NCBI GenBank assembly: GCA_012514225.1
Contig: JAAZAQ010000033.1
Coordinates: 1-9,666, forward strand
DNA: 9,666 bases
DNA from: Clostridiales bacterium
GTDB taxonomy: Bacteria > Bacillota > Clostridia > Christensenellales > Aristaeellaceae
Direction of reading: 5' to 3'
Made by a program: the position numbers and the translations under genes. Of this stretch, positions 1-5,557 are shown piece by piece (position 1 is the first letter of the stretch; each line of letters opens with the position of its first letter). Under the pieces are notes generated by a model that worked only from the letters and a program-made list of their open reading frames with translations, ran no database searches and was not told the DNA's origin.

Positions 1-310
1 CGGACAGGTGCCAGAAGTTGGGCTTTCCGCCCTGGGTGAAGGTCTTCTTGGCGCACAGCAGCATCAATGCGGGCGCCCGGCAGGCCCACTCCTGGTTTTG
101 CGGCGTCAGGACCGCGCACAGCTTTTCCTTCCGCTCCCCCTTGGCGACCAGGAAGCGCCAGGGCTGCTCGTTGAAGCAGGAGGGGGCGAAGCTGGCCGCC
201 TCCACCAGCGCCTCCAGGGTTTCCTGGGAAACGTCGTCGACCTTGAGCGCGCGGTTGGCAAAGCGGGTCTTGATTTCCTCCATGATGTCGTACCGGAATG
301 TGCGTTGCAT
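1..310 (-). CDS. Nitroreductase-family protein (partial, C-terminus off the left edge)
   Basis: The N-terminal 103 residues are present. They read as a nitroreductase-fold flavoprotein: an EEIKTRFANRALK-like opening, then a 'VEAASFAPSCFNEQPWRFLVA' type segment (about residues 36-56), which is the usual FMN-contacting 'A..APS..N.QPW' signature. The family uses FMN and NAD(P)H to reduce nitro compounds, quinones or other substrates; the substrate here cannot be told. The chosen ATG (308-310) has a G-rich Shine-Dalgarno run (CAGGGGG) about six bases upstream. An internal ATG at residue 10 (281-283) is an alternative start and matches where many family members begin. It is a separate transcription unit from thyA-folA: a terminator and a dyad with a -10-like box lie between them. 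Family assignment is firm; specific activity is unknown. Confidence 0.85.
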   Translation of the reverse strand, partial: MQRTFRYDIMEEIKTRFANRALKVDDVSQETLEALVEAASFAPSCFNEQPWRFLVAKGERKEKLCAVLTPQNQEWACRAPALMLLCAKKTFTQGGKPNFWHLS

Positions 311-338
311 GGTTGGCCCCCTGTCAGTTTCTCGCGAT

Positions 339-364
339 AAAACCGGTTGAGTATACCCGGTTTT
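339..364 (-). promoter_or_regulatory. Candidate operator dyad over the -10 box of the nitroreductase gene
   Basis: Perfect 8-bp inverted repeat AAAACCGG / CCGGTTTT (339-346 and 357-364) separated by 10 bp. On the minus strand the 10-bp spacer contains TATACT (350-355), a good -10 hexamer about 40 bp upstream of the nitroreductase ATG. The -35 is weak (TTCAAG at a 20-bp spacing is the best seen). A dyad centred on a -10 box is what a repressor or redox-responsive activator site would look like. The regulator is not in the window, and the role is inferred. Confidence 0.5.
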
Positions 365-379
365 CTGCGCTGTGGCTTG

Positions 380-399
380 AAAAACAGGCGTTTTCCGCC
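380..399 (-). terminator. Intrinsic terminator of the thyA-folA operon
   Basis: On the minus strand, directly after the folA TAG, a short stem GGCG/CGCC (extendable by one G-T pair) with loop GAAAA is followed by TG and five T residues (plus-strand A run 380-384). The stem is short, but position, loop and T tract fit a rho-independent terminator. Confidence 0.55.
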
Positions 400-906
400 C
401 TAAAAACCGCGGACCGATTGGTTTTCGTACTCACAAAAGGAATAGCGCAGCCCGTTCTCCGCCGGCTGCGGCTCGCAGGAAACCAGGCGCCACGCGGGCA
501 GCAGGTCCAGGTTGGGGAAGAAGCGGTCGGCGCCCGGCGCGCGGGCCTGGATGCGGGTCACGAAGGCACGGTCGCAGTGCGCCAGCAGCTGGGTGTACAG
601 GGTTTCCCCGCCCATGAGCATCACGTCCTCCGGCGGGTATTCGGCGATGGCGCTTTCCAGTTCCGCCATGGACTGCAGCACCTGGGCGCCGGGCACCGAC
701 AGGCCGGGGTCCCGGCTCATGACCAGGTTCACCCTGTCCTTCAGGGGCTTCCCGCCGGGCAGGGAGTTGAGCGTGCCCCGGCCCATCACCAGCACCTTGC
801 CGCGGGTCATCCGCGCGAAATGCCGCAGGTCCCCCGGCAGGTCGTAGAGCATCCCGCCCTCCCGGCCGATGGCCCAGTTCTCGTCGACCGCGACTATCGC
901 GCGCAT
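400..906 (-). CDS. folA: Dihydrofolate reductase
   Basis: A 168-residue protein of normal DHFR length that reduces dihydrofolate to tetrahydrofolate with NADPH in the cytosol. It opens MRAIVAVDENWAIG, followed by the substrate-loop region with the catalytic acid Asp26 (in LPGDLRHF), then the NADPH-binding segment 'GKVLVMGRGTL', 'GGKPLKDRVNLVMSRD', and the Gly-Gly motif 'MLMGGETLY'. The start (904-906) has an AAAGGAGA ribosome-binding site at good spacing; a longer in-frame reading upstream would run through thyA and is rejected. The gene follows thyA by 23 bp, so the two form an operon in which FolA recycles the dihydrofolate that ThyA releases. One oddity: the near-invariant Trp of the 'PW.LP.D' motif (Trp22 in Escherichia coli) is Tyr21 here. 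Confidence 0.95.
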   Translation of the reverse strand: MRAIVAVDENWAIGREGGMLYDLPGDLRHFARMTRGKVLVMGRGTLNSLPGGKPLKDRVNLVMSRDPGLSVPGAQVLQSMAELESAIAEYPPEDVMLMGGETLYTQLLAHCDRAFVTRIQARAPGADRFFPNLDLLPAWRLVSCEPQPAENGLRYSFCEYENQSVRGF

Positions 907-929
907 GCCGTCTCTCCTTTCCCGCCGCG

Positions 930-1760
930 TCAGACCGCGACGGGGATGTTTTCCTTCAGTGTATGGAACCGGTAGCCTTCCAGGCGCAGGTCGTCCCGGG
1001 TGAAGCGGTAGAAGTCCCGGACGTCGGGGTTGACGGCCAGCGATGGCGCCGGCAGGGGCGCGCGCCCCAGCATCTCCTCGATGAGCGGCACGTGCCGGTC
1101 GTAGATGTGCGCGTCGGCGATGACGTGCACCAGTTCGCCCGCCTCCAGCCCGCTCACCTGCGCGAGGAGGTGGACCAGCACCGCGTACTGGCACACGTTC
1201 CAGTTGTTGGCCACCAGCATATCCTGGGAGCGCTGGTTGAGCACCGCGTTGAGCGTCCGGCCGGTGACGTTGAAGGTCACGCTCCAGGCGCAGGGGTACA
1301 GCGCCATCTCATGCAGGTCCTGGTGGGCGTACAGGCTGGTGAGGATGCGCCGGGAGGAGGGGTTGTGCTTCAGGTCGTACAGCACGCGGTCCACCTGGTC
1401 GAACTCGCCCTCCGGGTAGCGGTGCTTCACGCCCAGCTGGTAGCCGTAGGCCTTGCCGATGCTGCCGCTTTCGTCCGCCCAGGCGTCCCAGATGCGGCTG
1501 GGCAAGTCTTTGACGTTGCTGGATTTTTTCTGCCAGATCCACAGCAGCTCGTCCACACAGCTTAAAAACGGCGTCCGGCGGAGCGTCAGGATGGGGAACT
1601 CCTGCCGCAGGTCGTAGCGGTTGACCAGGCCGAAGCGCTTGACGGTGTGCGCCGGGGTTCCGTCCTCCCACCGGGGGCGGACGGGCAGGTCCCTGTCCCA
1701 GACGCCCCCGTCCAGGATTTGCCTGCAGTTGTCGATGAAAATCCGGTCCGCCTGGCTCAT
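930..1760 (-). CDS. thyA: Thymidylate synthase (ThyA, phi3T/B. subtilis ThyA-like class)
   Basis: A 276-residue folate-dependent thymidylate synthase that methylates dUMP to dTMP using methylene-tetrahydrofolate and releases dihydrofolate. Visible residues: catalytic Cys157 in 'ALYPCAW', the phosphate-binding Arg pair (137-138) in 'NPSSRRI', 'NQRSQD' (Arg177, Asp180), Asn188 in 'NNWNV', and 'DAHIYDRH' with His218/Tyr220. The classical 'PPCH..FQF' around the active-site Cys is replaced by 'YPCAWSVTF'. Together with 'GKAYGYQLGVKHR' and 'ELLWIWQKKS', this resembles the B. subtilis ThyA (phage phi3T) type, not the ThyB/E. coli type. The start at 1758-1760 has an AGGAGG site five bases upstream. 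It is the first gene of a two-gene operon with folA. Confidence 0.95.
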   Translation of the reverse strand: MSQADRIFIDNCRQILDGGVWDRDLPVRPRWEDGTPAHTVKRFGLVNRYDLRQEFPILTLRRTPFLSCVDELLWIWQKKSSNVKDLPSRIWDAWADESGSIGKAYGYQLGVKHRYPEGEFDQVDRVLYDLKHNPSSRRILTSLYAHQDLHEMALYPCAWSVTFNVTGRTLNAVLNQRSQDMLVANNWNVCQYAVLVHLLAQVSGLEAGELVHVIADAHIYDRHVPLIEEMLGRAPLPAPSLAVNPDVRDFYRFTRDDLRLEGYRFHTLKENIPVAV

Positions 1761-1798
1761 GCCCGCCTCCTGCCGCGCGGTCTGCCGCGCCGGGGGAT

Positions 1799-1827
1799 AT
1801 GATACCGTATCCGCGCGCCCGGCGCAA
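1799..1827 (-). promoter_or_regulatory. Candidate sigma70-type promoter for thyA-folA
   Basis: On the minus strand, TTGCGC (1822-1827) and TATCAT (1799-1804) are separated by 17 bp, ending about 40 bp upstream of the thyA start codon. The -10 matches consensus at five of six bases and the -35 at only three of six. Confidence 0.45.
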
Positions 1828-1893
1828 AGGCGGCGCGGCGCTGATAACGGCGGTTTCTGCTGCCGCCGCGCTTTGCGGGGTGATTTCCGCGGT

Positions 1894-1922
1894 TTGACCG
1901 TACGGCGCGGGGGTGGTAGCAT
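1894..1922 (+). promoter_or_regulatory. Candidate sigma70-type promoter for bioY
   Basis: TTGACC (1894-1899), exactly 17 bp, then TAGCAT (1917-1922). The predicted start of transcription near 1929 leaves a leader of about 20 nt with a GGAAGGGGG site before the ATG at 1949. This excludes the in-frame GTG at 1913 as a start, because it would lie upstream of the transcript. The leader is too short for a riboswitch. A small palindrome, CCGTACGG (1898-1905), overlaps the -35 edge. Confidence 0.5.
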
Positions 1923-1948
1923 CGTCGCCGCCTGGAAGGGGGATTGTC

Positions 1949-2512
1949 ATGGTGAACGGGCAAGGGAGACCGGCGGCGGGCGGCAGGGGCGGGCCGCTTG
2001 ATTTGGCTGTTCCCGCGGTGTACGCGGCGCTGCTGGCGGCCGCCTCCCAGGTTGCGGTTCCGATGTTCCCCGTTCCGATGAACGCGGCACTGCTCGTGGT
2101 CTACCTGACGGGGCTGACCCTGCCGTCCCGGGGCGCGCTGCTGTCCGCCGGGCTGTACCTGCTGCTGGGCGCCGCGGGGCTGCCGGTCTTCTCCGGCTTC
2201 AGGGGAGGCCCCCAGGCCCTGCTGGGCCCGACGGGCGGCTACCTGCTGGGTTATTTCCTGGCCGCAGGCGCCGTCTCCCTGCTGCGCGGCTGGGCGGAAA
2301 CCTTCCCCCGGCGGCTGCTGGCCTGCCTGGCGGGGCTGCTGGCCTGCTACCTGCCCGGCACCCTCTGGCTGATGTCGCTGACGGGCCGGACGCTCGCCCA
2401 TGCGCTGCCCCTCGCGGTCCTGCCCTTCCTGCCCGGGGACGCGCTCAAAATCATGGCGGCCGCCCTGGTTTCGCCCCGGCTGGACGCGGCTTTGCGCCGG
2501 TTGCGGCGCTGA
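1949..2512 (+). CDS. bioY: BioY-family biotin transporter S component
   Basis: A 187-residue, very hydrophobic protein of the BioY family, the substrate-binding membrane subunit of energy-coupling-factor biotin uptake. Recognisable features are the 'YLLLGAAGLPVFSGFRGG' loop (about residues 70-87), the family hallmark 'GPTGGYLLGY' (93-102), and the C-terminal 'PFLPGDALK' (159-167). About five or six membrane segments are visible between residues 18 and 172. The start at 1949 is chosen for its GGAAGGGGG site and because the candidate promoter lies just upstream. No ECF ATPases or T component lie nearby, so it would use a shared module or act alone. It converges on birA, which uses biotin. The usual 'VP.T.Q' segment near helix 2 reads 'VPMNAAL', a modest departure. 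Confidence 0.9.
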   Translation: MVNGQGRPAAGGRGGPLDLAVPAVYAALLAAASQVAVPMFPVPMNAALLVVYLTGLTLPSRGALLSAGLYLLLGAAGLPVFSGFRGGPQALLGPTGGYLLGYFLAAGAVSLLRGWAETFPRRLLACLAGLLACYLPGTLWLMSLTGRTLAHALPLAVLPFLPGDALKIMAAALVSPRLDAALRRLRR

Positions 2513-2517
2513 ACGCC

Positions 2518-2538
2518 AGGGCGCGCCCTTGTATACAA
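2518..2538. repeat. Two abutting short palindromes in the bioY/birA gap
   Basis: AGGGCGCGCCCT (2518-2529) and TTGTATACAA (2529-2538) are both perfect palindromes and share one base. They lie between the bioY stop and the main terminator hairpin. They may add to transcript-end structure or be a protein site; no function is assigned. Confidence 0.4.
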
Positions 2539-2541
2539 ACT

Positions 2542-2568
2542 GCCGCCGTCCTTTGCCGGGACGGCGGC
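2542..2568. terminator. Bidirectional terminator between convergent bioY and birA
   Basis: A perfect 10-bp stem (GCCGCCGTCC, 2542-2551, with GGACGGCGGC, 2559-2568) encloses a 7-nt loop. On the minus strand it begins one base after the birA stop and is followed by AGTTTGTAT, a moderate T-rich tail. On the plus strand, where bioY ends, the tail (TTCATT) is weaker. Its placement between two converging genes supports a terminator serving both. Confidence 0.75.
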
Positions 2569-2569
2569 T

Positions 2570-3319
2570 TCATTCCGGCAGCAGGGCGGCTTCGCCTTCC
2601 ATCAGCGTGAGCAGGCGCCGCCCGTCGTTCACCAGCAGCCGGCCCTCGCCGTCCACGCCCTCCGCCCGCCCCTGCGCTTCTCGGCCTTCGCTCTGGAAGG
2701 CGACGCGCCTGCCCAGGGTGGCGCAGCGCGCGCGGTATTCCGCGAGGTGCCCGGGCACGCGGGGCAGCCCCTCCAGGATTTCGTTCACGATGAGCGCGGC
2801 GGTTTTCTCCCTTTCCGCATCCGGCCAGGCTCCGAACAGGGTGCCGGCCAGCCCCTCCAGCTCCGGGGGGAAGGCCGCGGGGCCCAGGTTCAGCCCGATG
2901 CCGACGACGGCGCGCGCCTCGCCGTCCGGTGCGCAGACGCCCTCCGTCAGGATGCCGCCCACTTTCTTGCCCTGGTACAGCAGGTCGTTGACCCACTTGA
3001 TGGCCAGCTCCGGCCCGCCCGCAAGGCGCACGGCGCGCAGCGCGGCGACCGCCGCGAGCGTGGTCAAAAGCCCCGGGGACGCGGCACCCGGGTGGAGGAC
3101 GACGCTCAGGTACAGCCCGCCCGGGGGCGAAAAAAAGCCGCGCCCGCGCCGTCCCCGGCCGCCGGACTGCTCCGCCGCCAGCACGGCGGCGCCGTGGGGG
3201 GCGCCCTGACGCGCCCAGGCCTTGGCCTCGTCGTTGGTGGAGACGGCCCGCGCCAGGAAGCGCGCCGGCGCGGGGGAGGCCAGGAAGGCCCGGTATCTGT
3301 TTTCGTCCGGCACCGGCAT
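2570..3319 (-). CDS. birA: Biotin--[acetyl-CoA-carboxylase] ligase, class I (no HTH domain)
   Basis: A 249-residue enzyme that activates biotin with ATP and attaches it to the biotin carrier lysine of carboxylases. Motifs in order: 'STND' (27-30), the biotinyl-adenylate loop 'GGRGRRGRGF' (53-62), 'KWVNDL' (108-113, the usual KWPNDL with Val for Pro), 'KVGGILTE' (119-126) and 'GIGLNL' (141-146 region). A small C-terminal SH3-like domain follows (about 203-249). There is no N-terminal helix-turn-helix, so it cannot be a BirA-type repressor of biotin genes. The start at 3317-3319 lies 2 nt after the stop of the UDG-family gene, with only a weak GGACGG site inside that gene's end, so translational coupling is likely. 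It is the last gene of the DUF488-UDG-birA operon and ends at a terminator. Confidence 0.93.
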   Translation of the reverse strand: MPVPDENRYRAFLASPAPARFLARAVSTNDEAKAWARQGAPHGAAVLAAEQSGGRGRRGRGFFSPPGGLYLSVVLHPGAASPGLLTTLAAVAALRAVRLAGGPELAIKWVNDLLYQGKKVGGILTEGVCAPDGEARAVVGIGLNLGPAAFPPELEGLAGTLFGAWPDAEREKTAALIVNEILEGLPRVPGHLAEYRARCATLGRRVAFQSEGREAQGRAEGVDGEGRLLVNDGRRLLTLMEGEAALLPE

Positions 3320-3321
3320 AT

Positions 3322-3909
3322 TCAGCCGTCCAGCGCGTCGCGCACGCGCGCGCGCAATTCCGGCACCGCCTCCGAAAGGAACCAGGGGTTGCGGCCCTGC
3401 CAGCGGAAGTTGAGCGGGGAGGGATGGGGGATGGGGAAGAAGTCCGGCAGGTACTCCCGGTAGGCCCGCACGGTCTCCGTCAGGTTGCGCTTTGTGCGCC
3501 CCGCCAGGTAATGGCCCTGCGCGTAGCCGCCCGCCAGCACCCTCAGGCGGAGCTCCGGCAGCAGGGACAGCAGCGCGGGGTGCCACTTCCCGGCGAACCC
3601 TTTGCGCGGCGGCAGGTCGCCCGAGGCGCCCTTGCCCTGGTAGTAAAAGTCCATCGGAATCAGCGCTACCTTCCCGGGGTCGCGGAAGTCCTTTTCGTCC
3701 AGGCCCAGCCAGTCCATCAGGTTCTGGCCGCTCTTGTCCCCCCAGGCGACGCCGCTTTCCTGCGCCGAGGCGCCCGGCGCGTGGCCGACGACGAGAAGCC
3801 GCGCCTGCCCGTCCGCGACAAAGAGCGGCCGCCAGCCTTTTTGCGCAAAGGCCCGGTTGTCCCCGTCCCGCGCGATGGCCGCGCGGATGTCCTCAATCCT
3901 GGGGTCCAT
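3322..3909 (-). CDS. Uracil-DNA glycosylase family protein
   Basis: A 195-residue member of the uracil-DNA glycosylase superfamily (the small branch with 'GHAPG' and 'HPSPLNFRW'). Motif 1 is 'LLVVGHAPGASAQESG' (39-53), and motif 2, which inserts into the minor groove, is 'PHPSPLNFRW' (161-170). Between them lie the branch-typical 'PMDFYYQGKGASGDLPPRKGFAGKWHP' (85-111) and 'GGYAQGHYL' (127-135). Such proteins are taken to excise uracil or related bases from DNA, but this branch is poorly characterised. The ATG at 3907-3909 follows AGGAGG closely and overlaps the end of the DUF488 gene by 17 bp; a longer start at 3933 lies further inside that gene and is less likely. The gene is second in a three-gene operon. 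Confidence 0.85.
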   Translation of the reverse strand: MDPRIEDIRAAIARDGDNRAFAQKGWRPLFVADGQARLLVVGHAPGASAQESGVAWGDKSGQNLMDWLGLDEKDFRDPGKVALIPMDFYYQGKGASGDLPPRKGFAGKWHPALLSLLPELRLRVLAGGYAQGHYLAGRTKRNLTETVRAYREYLPDFFPIPHPSPLNFRWQGRNPWFLSEAVPELRARVRDALDG

Positions 3910-4429
3910 CGTCCTCCTGCTTCGGGTAGGCAACCCGCCCGCCGTCCACCTTCGCGAACGGCGTCATCCGGTGCAGCGCGGTCTTGCCCGGACCCATGAT
4001 GTCGATGACCTGCACTCCATGCGCGGTGAGCGCGTCGGCAATCAGGGAGCGGTGGCAGCGCCAGGGCACCGCCTCCGCGCACATGACGGCGGCGGTCCGC
4101 TTTTCCGCCAGCGTTATCAATTCCGCCAGCGCCCCGGCGAATTCCGGCGTCTGCATGTAGTCGGCGAAATTACGGAAGGAGGCGTTGCGCCAGCCCCCGC
4201 TGACGGATTCCCGGGCCTTCCCGCGCAGGCCGCCCAGGCCTTTCAGGTGCAGGTATCCGATGCCGGCTTCCTTCAGGGAGGCCGCCAGCGCCTCCTGCCC
4301 GTATTGGGGGTTGTGCCGGGAGCCGGGCACGGTGCGCACGTCGGCCAGCAGTCCGACGCCGTTTTCCTTCAGCAGGCCGATGAATTCCCCGATGGGGCGC
4401 GTGGAATGGCCGATGGTATAGAGGGTCAG
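3893..4429 (-). CDS. DUF488 domain protein (probable CTG start)
   Basis: A 178-residue protein of the DUF488 family, whose biochemical role is unknown. Visible family marks are 'TIGHS' near the N-terminus (5-9), 'LLADVRTVP' (27-35), and the C-terminal cysteine/histidine motif 'CAEAVPWRCHRSLIA' (117-131). Homologues begin only a few residues before TIGHS. The best-placed initiator is therefore CTG (4427-4429), eight bases after GGGAGG, with a TATATT -10-like box (4463-4468) upstream giving a leader of about 27 nt. In-frame GTG (about 4486) and ATG (4537) would add N-terminal extensions unlike the family, with poor ribosome-binding sites; an ATG/GTG/TTG-only gene finder would choose one of these. 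It is the first gene of the operon with the UDG-family gene and birA, and its end overlaps the UDG start. Confidence 0.8.
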   Translation of the reverse strand: MTLYTIGHSTRPIGEFIGLLKENGVGLLADVRTVPGSRHNPQYGQEALAASLKEAGIGYLHLKGLGGLRGKARESVSGGWRNASFRNFADYMQTPEFAGALAELITLAEKRTAAVMCAEAVPWRCHRSLIADALTAHGVQVIDIMGPGKTALHRMTPFAKVDGGRVAYPKQEDDGPQD

Positions 4430-4524
4430 GGCGACCGCCTCCCTTCCTGCCGGTACAATGCGAATATACCCGTGGGCGGGCGCCACGGGGCCGCTCGCCG
4501 CCCCGCCTCGCCCGGACGCAAAGA

Positions 4525-4553
4525 TTGACAATTCCATCCGTCCGCTTTAAAAT
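4525..4553 (+). promoter_or_regulatory. Strong sigma70-type promoter of the ABC transporter/URO-D operon
   Basis: Consensus -35 TTGACA (4525-4530), exactly 17 bp, then -10 TAAAAT (4548-4553, five of six). It is the best promoter in the window and stands out as A+T-rich in GC-rich DNA. The start of transcription is expected near 4560, giving a leader of about 72 nt. Just downstream, TTGA (4569-4572) and TCAA (4581-4584) form a short dyad that could be part of an operator. Confidence 0.75.
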
Positions 4554-4621
4554 CATCGGCAGCAGCGATTGATTGCAGTTTCAAATCGTCGGGCGCGGGA
4601 CTTGTTCTTTCGCGGCCGGGC

Positions 4622-4627
4622 AGGAGG
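4622..4627 (+). promoter_or_regulatory. Ribosome-binding site deciding the GTG start of permease 1
   Basis: A perfect AGGAGG lies five bases before GTG at 4633. An ATG two bases after the site (4629) is in another frame and gives a non-membrane, low-complexity product. The TTG further upstream in the permease frame (4573) has no comparable site. Confidence 0.7.
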
Positions 4628-4632
4628 AATGC

Positions 4633-5544
4633 GTGAAACCCAGCGGATTACGCCGAAGCGAACGGCCGATGGTCTGGCTCTTCCTGTTTCCCATGACAGC
4701 CATCTACGTCCTGATGTTCATCTTCCCTTCCCTGCGCGCCTTTTACATCAGCCTGTTCGACTGGAGCGGCTTCACCGCCTCCATGCGCTACGTCGGCCTG
4801 GGGAACTTCAGGGAATTGCTGGGGGACGATTATTTTTGGTCGGTCGCCTTTGTCAACACGCTGAAAATCCTGTTCATTGGCGGCGCCATCATCTTCGCGA
4901 TTGCCTTCCTGCTCAGCGGTGTGCTCTCGACCAACCTGCGCGGCAAGAAAATATTCAGGGCCATCACCTTCTTCCCCACGGTCCTTTCACCCATCGCGGT
5001 CGCGATTCTCTGGTCCTTCATCTACAACGACCGGTGGGGGCTGCTCAACAGCACGCTGAAGCTGCTGGGGCAGGAGCGTCTCATCCTCACCTGGATGGCG
5101 CCGGAGCACCTCTTCGGCTCGATTCTGGCCGCCCTGGTCTGGATGAACACGGGCTTTTACTGCATCATCCTGCTGGCCGCCCTCGACCGCATCCCGCAGC
5201 AGACCATCGAATCGGCCTACCTGGACGGGGCGGGGGAGATGCAGGTGTTCTGGCGCATCAAGATTCCCATGATCAAGGACATCCTCGCGACCGCGCTGAC
5301 CCTCTGGGCCATCAACGCGGTCAAGGAGTTCGGCCTGCTGTTCGCCTGGGCGGGGGGCGTCGACATCCCGGCGGCCGGGGCGACGAACCTGGCGGTCAAG
5401 ATGTACGTCACCGCCTTCGGCCGCCGCGTGACGGTGTACCGGATGGGCTACGCGACCGCCATGGGCATCGTCATGTTCCTGCTGGTGGCCTTGCTGGTCT
5501 TCCTCATCTCCCGTGCCTTCCGCTCGGAAGTCTTCGAGTATTGA
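4633..5544 (+). CDS. ABC transporter permease, MalF/UgpA-like (carbohydrate type)
   Basis: A 303-residue integral membrane protein of the binding-protein-dependent sugar importer class (CUT1, COG1175 type). Membrane segments are visible at about residues 14-34, 77-98, 107-131, 160-184, 216-240 and 272-293. The cytoplasmic EAA loop that docks the ATPase reads ESAYLDGAGEMQVFWRIKIP (193-212). The N-terminus (KPSGLRRSERPMVWLFLFPM) is typical of MalF-like subunits lacking the long E. coli extension. The start is GTG, supported by AGGAGG. It is the first gene after the strong promoter, with the second permease 13 bp downstream, so the two should form a heterodimer. The substrate cannot be told from the sequence. 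No ATPase gene is present in the operon as seen. Confidence 0.92.
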   Translation: MKPSGLRRSERPMVWLFLFPMTAIYVLMFIFPSLRAFYISLFDWSGFTASMRYVGLGNFRELLGDDYFWSVAFVNTLKILFIGGAIIFAIAFLLSGVLSTNLRGKKIFRAITFFPTVLSPIAVAILWSFIYNDRWGLLNSTLKLLGQERLILTWMAPEHLFGSILAALVWMNTGFYCIILLAALDRIPQQTIESAYLDGAGEMQVFWRIKIPMIKDILATALTLWAINAVKEFGLLFAWAGGVDIPAAGATNLAVKMYVTAFGRRVTVYRMGYATAMGIVMFLLVALLVFLISRAFRSEVFEY

Positions 5545-5557
5545 CGGGGGGCGGCGC

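Larger units (their letters stand above)
4430..4632. other. Divergent regulatory gap between the DUF488 operon and the ABC operon
   Basis: Besides the strong plus-strand promoter and ribosome-binding site, it holds a TATATT -10-like box for the minus strand (4463-4468) without a recognisable -35, and a small TTGA/TCAA dyad at 4569-4584. No small open reading frame with a good start site was seen. Confidence 0.5.

Noticed and set aside
907..1194. An N-terminal extension of DHFR reaching back into thyA
   Set aside because: The extension is low-complexity and overlaps ThyA; the internal ATG at 906 has an AAAGGAGA site and begins with the conserved DHFR opening.
1824..1876. GCAAAG/CTTTGC inverted repeat with GC-rich flanks between thyA and bioY
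   Set aside because: Only six bases pair cleanly and the flanking GC repeats do not align without bulges; chance is likely in such GC-rich DNA.
1761..1922. An N-terminal extension of ThyA through the divergent promoter region
   Set aside because: It is Arg/Pro-rich and unlike the family; the ATG at 1760 has a perfect AGGAGG site and the extension would cover both candidate promoters.
3320..3586. An N-terminal extension of BirA that might have been an HTH domain
   Set aside because: The extra residues are the shadow of the UDG-family gene in another frame, rich in Pro, Ala and Gly, with no helix-turn-helix pattern.
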